Shown here: positions 29,101 to 36,414 of the stretch, piece by piece
Layout: each line of letters begins with the position of its first letter
Position numbering within the stretch: the stretch's first letter is position 1
Assembly: GCF_002941025.1 (NCBI RefSeq)
Contig: NZ_PTJS01000001.1
Coordinates: 6,551,766 to 6,615,765, forward strand
Source: Streptomyces sp. QL37
Lineage (GTDB): Bacteria; Actinomycetota; Actinomycetes; Streptomycetales; Streptomycetaceae
Length of the DNA: 64,000 bases
Direction: 5' to 3'
Translations under genes and position numbers: made by a program
Notes under the pieces: model-generated
What the model was told of the DNA's origin: nothing
Databases searched by the model: none
Seen by the model: only the letters and a program-made list of their open reading frames with translations

Positions 29101-29731
29101 GAAGTCCTACCTGCTCGCGCAGGAGCGCGAGATGCTCGGGCTGTACGTCTCCGACCACCCGCTCTTCGGCCTGGAGCACGTCCTGTCCGACAAGTCGGAC
29201 GCGGCGATCTCGCAGCTCACCGGCGGTGAGCACTCCGACGGCGCGATCGTCACCGTGGGGGGCATCATCTCCGGCCTCCAGCGCAAGATGACCAAGCAGG
29301 GCAACGCGTGGGCCATCGCGACCGTGGAGGACCTCGCGGGCTCCATCGAGTGCATGTTCTTCCCCGCGACCTACCAGCTGGTCTCCACCCAGCTCGTCGA
29401 GGACACCGTCGTCTTCGTCAAGGGACGCCTCGACAAGCGCGAGGACGTGCCGCGCCTCGTCGCCATGGAGATGCAGGTCCCCGACATCTCCAACGCCGGG
29501 TCCAACGCACCCGTCATCCTGACGATCCCGACAGTCAGGGTCACCCCGCCCATGGTCAGCCGGCTCGGCGAGGTCCTCAGCAACCACCGCGGCGACACCG
29601 AGGTGCGCATCAGGCTCCAGGGCCCCCGCAAGACCACCGTGCTCCGGCTCGACCGGCACCGGGTCAAGCCGGATCCCGCCCTCTTCGGCGACCTGAAGGT
29701 GCTGCTCGGCCCGTCCTGCCTGGCCGGCTGA
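26195..29731 (+). CDS. dnaE: DNA polymerase III alpha subunit DnaE
   Basis: This is the replicative polymerase subunit, 1178 residues long. The PHP domain opens with FTHLHVHTQYSLLDGAARL. The palm contains GPGRGSAAGSIVAYAMGITD and the catalytic aspartates in PDVDIDFDERRR, and RPGPMG follows. A helix-hairpin-helix region precedes the OB fold (VTVGGIISGLQRKMTKQGNAWA). The GTG start sits 9 bases after GGAGG and gives MTKPPFTHLH; the frame is open further upstream without coding character. Confidence 0.97.
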   Translation: MTKPPFTHLHVHTQYSLLDGAARLKDMFEAANTMGMSHIAMTDHGNLHGAYDFFHSAKKADVTPIIGIEAYVAPASRKHKRKIQWGQPHQKRDDVSGSGGYTHKTIWAANSTGLHNLFKLSSDAYAEGWLQKWPRMDKETISQWSEGLIASTGCPSGELQTRLRLGQFDEAVKAASEYQDIFGKDRYFLELMDHGIDIERRVRDDLLRVGKKLGIPPLVTNDSHYTYAHEATAHDALLCIQTGKNLSDPDRFRFDGTGYYLKTTDEMYAVDSSDAWQEGCANTLLVAQQIDTTGMFEKRDLMPKFDIPEGFTEVTWFQEEVRVGMARRYPGGVPEDRQKQAEYEMDIIIQMGFPGYFLVVADFIMWAKNNGIAVGPGRGSAAGSIVAYAMGITDLDPITHGLIFERFLNPERVSMPDVDIDFDERRRVEVIRYVTEKYGADKVAMIGTYGKIKAKNAIKDSARVLGYPYAMGDRLTKAMPADVLGKGIDLSGITDPKHPRYSEAGEIRGMYENEPDVQKVIDTAKGVEGLVRQMGVHAAGVIMSSEPIVDHAPVWVRHTDGVTITQWDYPQCESLGLLKMDFLGLRNLTIMDDAIKMVKANKGIDLEMLSLPLDDPKTYELLCRGDTLGVFQFDGGPMRSLLRQMQPDNFEDISAVSALYRPGPMGMNSHTNYAERKNARQEITPIHPELEEPLKEVLGLTYGLIVYQEQVQKAAQIVAGYSLGEADILRRVMGKKKADELAKNFVLFEAGAKKNGFSDAAIKALWDVLVPFAGYAFNKAHSSAYGLVTYWTAYLKANYPAEYMAALLTSVKDDKDKSAVYLNECRRMGIKVLPPNVNESESNFAAQGDDVILFGLTAVRNVGQNVVDSIIRCRKAKGKYSTFPDFLDKVEAVVCNKRTVESLIKAGAFDEMGHTRKGLVAHHEPMIDNVVQVKRKEAEGQFDLFGGGETDSDEPGFGLDVEFSDIEWEKSYLLAQEREMLGLYVSDHPLFGLEHVLSDKSDAAISQLTGGEHSDGAIVTVGGIISGLQRKMTKQGNAWAIATVEDLAGSIECMFFPATYQLVSTQLVEDTVVFVKGRLDKREDVPRLVAMEMQVPDISNAGSNAPVILTIPTVRVTPPMVSRLGEVLSNHRGDTEVRIRLQGPRKTTVLRLDRHRVKPDPALFGDLKVLLGPSCLAG

Positions 29732-29750
29732 CGGCCCTCCCCGCACCCAC

Positions 29751-29787
29751 GAGAGGGGCGCCCCGCCACTGGCGGGGCGCCCCTCTC
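29751..29787. terminator. Bidirectional terminator between dnaE and the small hydrophilic gene
   Basis: A 17-bp perfect stem (29751-29767 with 29771-29787) with an ACT loop lies 19 bases after the dnaE stop and 22 bases beyond the stop of the convergent 59-codon gene, so it can serve both. Confidence 0.85.
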
Positions 29788-29809
29788 GGCCTGCCGGCCC
29801 GTGAACCGG

Positions 29810-29989
29810 TCAGTTGTGGCCGAAGCGCTTCTGGTGCTTGCGCGCCACATCGGCCGGGCTGCCCTGCGCCTGCGACTGGGGCTGGGTCTGCGACTCGTAC
29901 GCCGTCGACTTGGCCTCCTCGGCGCCGCGCTCCGCGGCCGAAGCGCGGTCGTGCTGGCTGCCCTGCTTGCGGTTCTTGTTCTTCGCCAT
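29810..29989 (-). CDS. Small hydrophilic protein (59 aa), unknown function
   Basis: The product is highly charged and Gln-rich, starting MAKNKNRKQGSQHDRAS and ending RKHQKRFGHN, with no hydrophobic segment. The start is clear: AGGAGGCATCACG precedes the ATG. Similar small proteins are common in Streptomyces but I know no function for them. It is convergent with dnaE. Confidence 0.75.
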   Translation of the reverse strand: MAKNKNRKQGSQHDRASAAERGAEEAKSTAYESQTQPQSQAQGSPADVARKHQKRFGHN

Positions 29990-30266
29990 CGTGATGCCTC
30001 CTGTGGAAGCCCTGGGGGGTCCAGAACCGCTGTCAGACTCACATATCACCACAAAGGACGCATGTTGGATCATTACCGAGCGTAGTAGGCGAGGTATCAT
30101 CCGCCGTTCCCCGATCCGCCACGCCGATGATCGAGTTCCGGACCTTAACCCCCGTGCCGTCGGGCAGACTCGAAGGAAACCCTGAGTAAGCGAACCCCGG
30201 GCCGTCGGACGCACCCCCATGTCAGGGGCCGCTGATCCGCTCCCGAATTGGAAGAGGGTGGAACGC

Positions 30267-31517
30267 GTGGACCGTTGCGTCGTCCTGGTGGACGCCGGCT
30301 ACTTGCTGGGCGCAGCCGCGAGTCTGCTGGCCGGAGAGCCCGCCCGTTCCCGCATCACCGTCGACCACGCGGCCCTGATCCAGGGCCTGCGCGAGCGCGC
30401 GGAGGCCGACACGGAACAGCCCCTGCTGCGCATCTACTGGTTCGACGGCGCCCCCGACCGCGTCCCGCAGCCCGAGCACCGCAGGCTGCGCGTCATGCCG
30501 CGGGTGACCGTTCGGCTGGGCGCCCTCACCCGCAGTGACGGACGGTGGGCGCAGAAGGGCGTGGACGCGGCCATGCACGCCGAACTGACCGAGCTGGCAA
30601 GGAACCGCGCCTGCTCCGACGTGGTGCTCGTGACCGGTGACGGAGATCTGCTGCCCGGCCTCATGTCCGCCAAGGAGCACGGCGTCGCCGTCCACCTCTG
30701 GGCCGTCCAGGCCGCCGACGGCGACTACAACCAGTCCGAGGACCTCGTCGCCGAGGCCGACGAGCGGCGGGTGCTCGACCGGGCCTGGATCACCAAGGCC
30801 GTACGGGCCAAGGAGACCGGCGGCGTCTGCGCGCCCCCACCCGTCCCGCGCCCCGAGATCGCCGCGATCCTGTCCGCGCCGCTGCCCGAGGCCGCTCTCG
30901 CCGCCTCCGCCGAGCGGGCGTCCGAGGCCCAGGCCGCCGCGGCCCGTAACGGCACCGGCACGGCCGCCACGGAGGCCGCCCCGCACCCCCAGCCGGCGCC
31001 CGGGCACAAGGGCGTCCCCACCCCCAAGGACCTGGCGAGCCTGCGGGCGCCCGCGGCGGTGACCGTGCAGCAGACCGCGCAGCCACCGGCCGCCAACGCG
31101 ACACTGCGCTGGTCGTCGGACAAGGGCTGGGTCGAGCGCGGCGGACCGCTCGGCGAACCGGCCGAGACCGCGTCCCTGCCGACCCTGGCCCAGCTCACCA
31201 GCGCGGAGCAGCGCTGGGCGGACCGGGAGGAGGACATCACCACCGTCGGCGGTGACCCCTTCGAGGTCGGCCAGGTCTTCGCACGGCGCTGGATGGAACG
31301 GCTGCCGGAGACCGTCCACCTCCAGAAGCTGTCCACCATGTACCCCCGCATCCCGCACCGCATCGACGGGGAACTCCTCAGGTACGCGGCCCGCTTCGGG
31401 CTGCTCGCGCACAAGGACGACCAGATCGACGAGCACGACCGCTATGCCATCCGGGCGGGGTTCTGGCGAGAGATCGACGTACGGGCCGCCGCCGAGCACG
31501 CTCCCGCGGGGGAGTGA
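30267..31517 (+). CDS. NYN (PIN-like) domain protein
   Basis: The 416-residue product has an N-terminal NYN nuclease-type domain: CVVLVDAGYLLGAAASLL with the first Asp, KGVDAAMHAELTELARN, and DVVLVTGDGDLLPGLMSAKEHG with the later acidic residues. A Pro/Ala-rich linker of about 100 residues leads to a conserved C-terminal domain (DPFEVGQVFARRWMERLPE). RNA cleavage is the expected activity from the family. The GTG with AGAGGGTGGAACGC upstream was chosen; GTG 30258 and ATG 30219 are alternatives. Confidence 0.8.
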   Translation: MDRCVVLVDAGYLLGAAASLLAGEPARSRITVDHAALIQGLRERAEADTEQPLLRIYWFDGAPDRVPQPEHRRLRVMPRVTVRLGALTRSDGRWAQKGVDAAMHAELTELARNRACSDVVLVTGDGDLLPGLMSAKEHGVAVHLWAVQAADGDYNQSEDLVAEADERRVLDRAWITKAVRAKETGGVCAPPPVPRPEIAAILSAPLPEAALAASAERASEAQAAAARNGTGTAATEAAPHPQPAPGHKGVPTPKDLASLRAPAAVTVQQTAQPPAANATLRWSSDKGWVERGGPLGEPAETASLPTLAQLTSAEQRWADREEDITTVGGDPFEVGQVFARRWMERLPETVHLQKLSTMYPRIPHRIDGELLRYAARFGLLAHKDDQIDEHDRYAIRAGFWREIDVRAAAEHAPAGE

Positions 31518-31581
31518 GCGGGGCGGCGCTGCCCGGCCCCGGGCGCAATACGGGGCATCCGACCCCGTAGGCTCATACCTC

Positions 31582-32616
31582 GTGAGTACGGGCACAGCAC
31601 AGGCTACGGGCGCAGCGCAGGCACAGACCGGCACCGTGTGCGCGGTGCGTGACCTGGTCAAGACCTACCCCGCCGTCCGCGGGCGACGAGGCCGCGCCGC
31701 CACCCCCGAGGTGCGCGCCACCGACGGGGTCCGCCTCGATGTCCGGCGCGGCGAGATCTTCGGGCTCCTCGGACCCAACGGCGCGGGGAAGTCCACGCTC
31801 GTCCGCCAGCTCACCGGGCTGATGCGCCCCGACTCCGGGAGTGTCGAGGTGCTGGGACACGACCTGGTGCGCCACCCCGAGCGGGCCTCGCGGCTCATCG
31901 GCTACCTGGGCCAGGAGTCCACCGCCCTCGACGAACTGACCGTGTCGCTCGCCGCGGAGACCACCGGGCGGCTCAGGGGCCTGCCGGTACGGCAGGCGCG
32001 CGCCGCCCGCGACGACGTACTCGAGGAGCTCGGGATCACCGACCTCGCCGGACGCCCGCTGAAGAAGCTGTCCGGCGGGCAGCGGCGGCTCGCCTGCTTC
32101 GCCGCGGCACTGGTCGGCGAGCGCCCCGTCCTGGTCCTGGACGAGCCGACGACCGGCATGGACCCCGTCGCCCGGCGCTCCGTCTGGTCCGCCGTCGACC
32201 GGAGGCGGGCCGAGCACGGCGCTACGGTGCTGCTCGTGACCCACAACGTCATCGAGGCCGAGACGGTCCTGGACCGGGTGGCCGTCATGGAGCGTGGCAA
32301 GGTCATCGCCTGCGACACCCCGTCCGGGCTCAAGGAACGTGTGGCCGGCGAGGTGCGGGTCGAGCTGGTGTGGCGCGAGCGCGCGCCGCTGGACGTCCCG
32401 GAGGTGGCCGCGCTCCGCGAATCCGCGCAGGAGTCGGGGCGCAAGTGGGTGCTGCGGCTCGGACCCGACGAGGCGCGGGCCGCGGTCGCCGCGGTGACCG
32501 GCGGGGCGGCGTTCTCCTCGCTCGACGACTTCACGCTGGCCACGCCCAGCCTGGAGGACGTCTATCTGGCGCTCGGCGGGGACGCCGCCAGGGCCGAGGG
32601 ACTGGTGAAGGCGTGA
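31582..32616 (+). CDS. ABC transporter ATP-binding protein
   Basis: A 344-residue ATPase of the DrrA/CcmA-like exporter group. Walker A is GLLGPNGAGKSTLV, Q-loop region GYLGQESTALDELTV, signature LSGGQRRLACFAAAL and Walker B VLVLDEPTTGMDP. A C-terminal extension of about 90 residues is typical of DrrA-type proteins. The permease gene follows 55 bases later. The exported substrate is unknown; both genes look like backbone rather than part of the RiPP cluster. Confidence 0.9.
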   Translation: MSTGTAQATGAAQAQTGTVCAVRDLVKTYPAVRGRRGRAATPEVRATDGVRLDVRRGEIFGLLGPNGAGKSTLVRQLTGLMRPDSGSVEVLGHDLVRHPERASRLIGYLGQESTALDELTVSLAAETTGRLRGLPVRQARAARDDVLEELGITDLAGRPLKKLSGGQRRLACFAAALVGERPVLVLDEPTTGMDPVARRSVWSAVDRRRAEHGATVLLVTHNVIEAETVLDRVAVMERGKVIACDTPSGLKERVAGEVRVELVWRERAPLDVPEVAALRESAQESGRKWVLRLGPDEARAAVAAVTGGAAFSSLDDFTLATPSLEDVYLALGGDAARAEGLVKA

Positions 32617-32671
32617 GCAGGACGGTGAACGTGTCGCGAGACGTGTCGGAGTCGGACGGGAGCACTGCCAG

Positions 32672-33520
32672 GTGACGAGCATCGTTCCCACGGAGTCAGC
32701 GAAGGTGACCGGGCCGAAGATGCGGACCTCCGCCGTACGGAACGGACCGCCCGCACGCACGGCCCCCGCGGCCCTCGCGCCGCGGGCCAGGCTGCTCCCG
32801 TCGCTGGCCGCCGTCTACCGGGCGCAGCTGTCGCGGGCGAGGGTCGCGCGCATCCCGCTGCTCTTCGTCGCGACCTTCCAGTCCGTCGGGATCATGGTGC
32901 TGATGCGCGGGGTCGTCGACGGCGGTGCGGAGGCACGGGCCGTCGTCGCCGGTTCCAGCGTGCTGGTCGTGGCCTTCGTCGCGCTCAATCTGCTCGCCCA
33001 GTACTTCGGCCAGCTCCGGGCCGGCGGCGGGCTCGACCACTACGCGACGCTGCCGGTTCCGCCGGCCGCGGTGGTGCTGGGGGCGGCGGGCGCGTACGCC
33101 TCGTTCACCGTGCCCGGCACGATCGTCACGGCGGTGGCGGGCAGCGCCCTGTTCGGACTCCCGATGACGCACCTGTGGGTGCTCGTCGCCGTCATCCCGC
33201 TCTCCGGGGCCGCGCTCTCCGGCCTCGGCGCCGCGCTCGGACTGCTGGCGCCGCGCCAGGAGGTGGCCACGCTGCTCGGACAGCTGGGGATGTCGGCGGC
33301 ACTGCTGCTGGGCGTGCTGCCGGCCGAGCGGCTGCCCGGCCCCATCGGGTGGGCTCGCGATCTGCTCCCCTCGACGTACGGCGTCGAGGCGCTGTCCCGG
33401 TCCTTCGACGCCCACCCCGACTGGGCGGTCGTCGCCCTCGACCTCGCGGTGTGCGCGGCGGTCGGTGTGCTCTCGCTGGCCGTGGCCACCTGGGCGTACC
33501 GGCGTGCGGCGGTCCGGTGA
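32672..33520 (+). CDS. ABC transporter permease (ABC-2 type)
   Basis: A 282-residue membrane protein with six hydrophobic helices of the ABC-2 type, for example IPLLFVATFQSVGIMVLM and GSSVLVVAFVALNLLAQYFG. A basic N-terminal tail of about 45 residues precedes the first helix. It should form the membrane half of the exporter with the preceding ATPase. The start is GTG, with an AGG-containing but weak ribosome-binding site. Confidence 0.85.
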   Translation: MTSIVPTESAKVTGPKMRTSAVRNGPPARTAPAALAPRARLLPSLAAVYRAQLSRARVARIPLLFVATFQSVGIMVLMRGVVDGGAEARAVVAGSSVLVVAFVALNLLAQYFGQLRAGGGLDHYATLPVPPAAVVLGAAGAYASFTVPGTIVTAVAGSALFGLPMTHLWVLVAVIPLSGAALSGLGAALGLLAPRQEVATLLGQLGMSAALLLGVLPAERLPGPIGWARDLLPSTYGVEALSRSFDAHPDWAVVALDLAVCAAVGVLSLAVATWAYRRAAVR

Positions 33521-33554
33521 GGCGGCGCACACGTCCGCCTGGCACGATGGCACC

Positions 33555-34301
33555 GTGACCGCACCGTTGACGCCGCCGCACCAGCCCCAGCCGAACGACC
33601 CGTGGCAGAACCCGCCCGCCGGGTCGCACGTCCTGCCCGGCGAGCAGCCGGGCCCGGACGAGCGGCGTGCGGAGCTACGGCAGGCCGCGGTGATCGCGGT
33701 GGTGCTGACGGTGGCCGGTGTCGGTCTCGGGCTGCTCTGGCTGTGGCTGGCGCCCCGGGTGCCGCTCGTCTCCGACGACACCGCCGTGTTCCTCAAGAAC
33801 AGCGAGGGCGAGGAGGCCATCGGCGCCGACGGCACGTTCGTGCTGCTGGCACTCGCCTTCGGCCTGGTCTCCGCGGCCGTCGTGTTCCTCCTCCGCCGCC
33901 GCGGGGGCATCCCGCTGGTGGTGGGGCTCGCCCTGGGCGGGCTGCTCGGCTCCCTGCTGGCGTGGGGGGTCGGTACCTGGTTCGGGCCGACGTCCGATGT
34001 GGTGGCCCATGCCAAGGAGGTCGGCAAGGGCGTCACCTTCGACGCGCCGCTGGAGCTGCACGCGGTGGGGGCGGCGATGCTCGCCTGGCCCATCGCCGCG
34101 ATGATCGTCCACCTGGGACTGACGGCGCTGTTCGGGCCGCGGGATCCCGAGCCGGAGTGGGAGAGCCCGTACGGGGCGCCCCGGTCCGAGCCGGGGGACG
34201 GGGGCGCCTCCGGTGCCCCCGAGTGGCCGGCGGTGGACGCCGGCCGGCCGGCGGCGGACGCCGAGTGGCCGGCGGACAAGCCGGACCCCGGGCGGCCGTA
34301 G
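33555..34301 (+). CDS. DUF2567-like membrane protein
   Basis: The 248-residue product has a Pro/Gln-rich N-terminus, four membrane helices (AAVIAVVLTVAGVGLGLLWL, TFVLLALAFGLVSAAVVFLL, IPLVVGLALGGLLGSLLAWG and a last one ending IVHLGLTALFG), and a disordered Pro/Asp/Glu-rich tail. The pattern fits DUF2567 from memory. No function is known. It is the last backbone gene before the RiPP cluster. Confidence 0.6.
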   Translation: MTAPLTPPHQPQPNDPWQNPPAGSHVLPGEQPGPDERRAELRQAAVIAVVLTVAGVGLGLLWLWLAPRVPLVSDDTAVFLKNSEGEEAIGADGTFVLLALAFGLVSAAVVFLLRRRGGIPLVVGLALGGLLGSLLAWGVGTWFGPTSDVVAHAKEVGKGVTFDAPLELHAVGAAMLAWPIAAMIVHLGLTALFGPRDPEPEWESPYGAPRSEPGDGGASGAPEWPAVDAGRPAADAEWPADKPDPGRP

Positions 34302-34370
34302 CGGGGCTCCGGACGCCGGGCGGCGAAGCGGGCTCCGCACACAGGGCGGCCGTAGCGGGCTTCGGACACG
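34290..34370. repeat. Three degenerate ~27-base direct repeats across the DUF2567-like stop
   Basis: Units related to GGCGGCCGTAGCGGGCT begin at 34290, 34319 and 34345. They lie at the end of the gene and just after it. No function is evident; they may reflect slippage in a low-complexity tail. Confidence 0.4.
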
Positions 34371-34778
34371 GCCGTCCGCCGGCGTCGGCGGCCGGACCCC
34401 CGTGCTCTGCGGCCGGTGAGTATCCCGTACGGCGGTGCGTGTCCTGTCGAGGAAGTGGACCCGGGTGGTGTTTCCCGGGGCTCCGGGGCACCGCATGACC
34501 GCTGAGCCGGACGACACCCTTTCGAAGGATGGGGAACCGGCCATCGCACGTCCTTGCGAATTCTGAATTCCGCATTCCGCTCACGCATTACGCCCTGCTC
34601 GGCGCCGGTATTCGTGGGCTCGGGGGTGATCTGTTCGGCACGCCCTTCGAGCTGTTCGGAGCGCCCTTTCAGCCAGAAAGGGTGAGCGGGATTCTCAAAT
34701 CGGGAAGTCCCTCGATAGCCTTTTTCTCGGCGCTGTGGGAATCAGCCTGCCGCGCTCCTTCCTATTTCAGGAGGAATT
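34302..34778 (+). promoter_or_regulatory. Region upstream of the RiPP precursor gene; probable promoter/operator
   Basis: No gene is supported in these 477 bases. The part from about 34550 is distinctly less G+C-rich. It holds GAATTCTGAATTC (34558-34570) and a pair of near-identical 17-mers starting CTGTTCGG and ending CGCCCTT at 34631-34647 and 34652-34668. Their spacing of 21 bases is two helical turns, so a dimeric activator could bind one face. The precursor ribosome-binding site AGGAGGAATT ends directly before its ATG. Confidence 0.5.
34631..34668 (+). repeat. Direct repeat pair, 21-base period, upstream of the precursor gene
   Basis: The 17-mers CTGTTCGGCACGCCCTT and CTGTTCGGAGCGCCCTT differ at two positions. 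They lie 111 bases or more upstream of the precursor start. The helical-turn spacing suggests a regulator site, but no regulator gene is in the cluster. Confidence 0.5.
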
Positions 34779-34904
34779 ATGGGCGAGTCACGCAACGAGC
34801 AGACCATCCTCGACGACATCGAAGACCTCGACAGCCTGGAAGTCCTGGAGGCCGAGGACCTGGACGAGAGCGTCGCCTTCCACGCGTTCCGCTTCAAGAA
34901 CTGA
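34779..34904 (+). CDS. RiPP precursor peptide, biphenomycin-type (41 aa, core FRF)
   Basis: This small gene has a perfect ribosome-binding site (AGGAGGAATT). Residues 1-31 form an acidic leader with at least 14 Asp/Glu and regularly spaced Leu/Ile/Val (ILDDIEDLDSLEVLEAEDL), typical of leader peptides recognised by partner or RRE domains. The C-terminus is VAFHAFRFKN. Phe37-Arg38-Phe39 would become ortho-Tyr, Orn and ortho-Tyr if the MNIO, arginase and B12 radical SAM genes downstream act on it; Lys40-Asn41 would be a follower. Seven maturation and export genes follow on the same strand. The chemistry is inferred. Confidence 0.85.
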   Translation: MGESRNEQTILDDIEDLDSLEVLEAEDLDESVAFHAFRFKN

Positions 34905-34921
34905 CCGAAGGACCGACGCAG

Positions 34922-34957
34922 GCCTGCCGTCGGCCGGGAAACCGCCCGGTGGCAGGC
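34922..34957 (+). terminator. Hairpin between precursor and exporter genes (possible attenuator)
   Basis: GCCTGCC (34922-34928) pairs with GGCAGGC (34951-34957), enclosing an inner stem CCGGG (34934-34938) / CCCGG (34945-34949). It starts 17 bases after the precursor stop. In RiPP operons such partial terminators let the precursor be made in excess over the enzymes; that role is inferred here. Confidence 0.5.
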
Positions 34958-34983
34958 TCCTCGAGAAAGGTCTCGCGTTCCCG

Positions 34984-36414
34984 GTGAGAACGTATCTTCA
35001 GCTGCTCGGAAATCGGCGTTTCGCCGGGCTATGCCTTGCGCAGGCTGTTTCTCTGCTCGGTGACGCATTCTTTCCGATCATCGTCGTCGTGGCGGCGGCG
35101 CAGTCGGGAACGACAGCGGAGACCATCGGAGCGGTATTCGCCGCCCGCTTCATCGCACTCGGCGGTGTCGTCCTCTTCAGCGGCGCGGTTCTCGACCGGG
35201 TCAACCCCGTCGCCGCGGCGGTCACCGCGGATGCCACCCGCTTCCTCGCGCTCATCGCGCTGGCCCTCCTCTGGGACGGCCGGCTGGACGCCGTCATCCT
35301 CGGCGTCGCCGTCCTCATCGGCCTGTGCGAAGCGGTGAGTGAACCGGCCCTGCTGCTGATCACCCCCCAGGTGCTGCGCAAGGACGCGCGCGCGGCCAGG
35401 AAGCCTGACGGTGAAACCGACGCGGCCGACGGCTCAGGCGGTTCCGACCCGGAGGAAGCCGCGGTCACCGCCGCGTACGGCCTCCTCGAAGGCATGCGCA
35501 ACACCTCCGGCATCGTCGGCCCCACCCTTGCCGCCACGCTCGTCGCCGTTCTCAGCTCGTCGGCGGGAGCCGTCGCCGCCGCCGTGGCATTCGGCCTGTC
35601 CGCGGTCGTGACCCGCTGGGCAGGTGCCCGGTACGCGGCACGCCCCGTGCCGGACAGCCCCGTGCCGGAGGGGCTCGCGAAGGCCGGACCGGCCGACGGG
35701 ACCTCCGACGAGGCGGAGCAGCCCGATGAGTCACTGCTGCGCTCCGCCCTCGGCGGACTCGCCGTGCTGTGGCGGGTCCGGTGGCTGCGGCACGTGCAGA
35801 TTCTCGCCGTCGTCCACGTCCTGCTCGCCGTCGGACCGTGGATGGTCGCCCTGCCGGTGTTCCTGCTGGAAACCGGACACAGCGCCACCGTCTACGGCTT
35901 CGTGCTCGGCTCCTTCGCGGTGGGCACCGTCGTGGGCGCACTGGTCGGAGGGCGCGTCACCGGCCGGAGCAGGGGCCTGTACTCGCTGGCGCTGCTCGGT
36001 CTCTTCGGCGTGACCGTGCTTGCTCCCGTGGCGACCGGATCGGTGCTGCTGCTCACCGCCGCGTTCGTCGCGGGCGGCATCGGCCAGCAGGCGTTCGACG
36101 TCGTCAAGATGGCCGGGCTGCGCCGGGAGGTGCCGGAGAGGCTGCACGGCCGGGCGTTCTCCGCCGACTTCTTCTTCTCCTTCGCCTCGCTCCCCCTCGG
36201 TCAGCTCTTCGGCGCGGTGCTGCTCCGCTTCGCCGACGCCCGCACGATCATGCTGTGGGCAGGCGTCCTCGTCCTGGTGACCACCGCCGCCGCGATGCTC
36301 AGCCCGGACGCGCGCCGCTTCTCCTCGGCACCCCTGCCCGCCCCCAGGACGCCCCCCGCGCCGGCGCCGGCCGCGCCGCTTCCGGAAAGGGTGCGGGATG
36401 CAGGGACGAGTTGA
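34984..36414 (+). CDS. MFS transporter, probable peptide exporter
   Basis: The 476-residue product starts VRTYLQLLGNRRFAGLCLAQ and has about twelve hydrophobic helices, fitting the enterobactin-exporter/MefE-like DHA3 group of the major facilitator superfamily. An Asp/Glu-rich cytoplasmic loop of about 60 residues separates the halves near the middle and the C-terminus is Pro/Ala-rich. The GTG start, with GAAAGG upstream, fits best. The stop overlaps the arginase-like gene by 17 bases. Export and self-resistance for the RiPP product are inferred from context. Confidence 0.8.
   Translation: MRTYLQLLGNRRFAGLCLAQAVSLLGDAFFPIIVVVAAAQSGTTAETIGAVFAARFIALGGVVLFSGAVLDRVNPVAAAVTADATRFLALIALALLWDGRLDAVILGVAVLIGLCEAVSEPALLLITPQVLRKDARAARKPDGETDAADGSGGSDPEEAAVTAAYGLLEGMRNTSGIVGPTLAATLVAVLSSSAGAVAAAVAFGLSAVVTRWAGARYAARPVPDSPVPEGLAKAGPADGTSDEAEQPDESLLRSALGGLAVLWRVRWLRHVQILAVVHVLLAVGPWMVALPVFLLETGHSATVYGFVLGSFAVGTVVGALVGGRVTGRSRGLYSLALLGLFGVTVLAPVATGSVLLLTAAFVAGGIGQQAFDVVKMAGLRREVPERLHGRAFSADFFFSFASLPLGQLFGAVLLRFADARTIMLWAGVLVLVTTAAAMLSPDARRFSSAPLPAPRTPPAPAPAAPLPERVRDAGTS

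Noticed and set aside
25607..29746. Minus-strand open frame of 1379 codons opposite dnaE
   Set aside because: Shadow of dnaE; no start context and no protein-like composition.
31582..33520. ABC transporter pair considered as part of the RiPP cluster
   Set aside because: It is separated by the DUF2567-like gene and a 477-base gap, and its surroundings are backbone genes; the MFS gene inside the operon is the better exporter candidate.
34529..34987. A 152-codon frame covering the precursor region
   Set aside because: It reads out of frame with the precursor, has no ribosome-binding site and no recognisable product; the 41-codon frame has an ideal site and RiPP-like composition.
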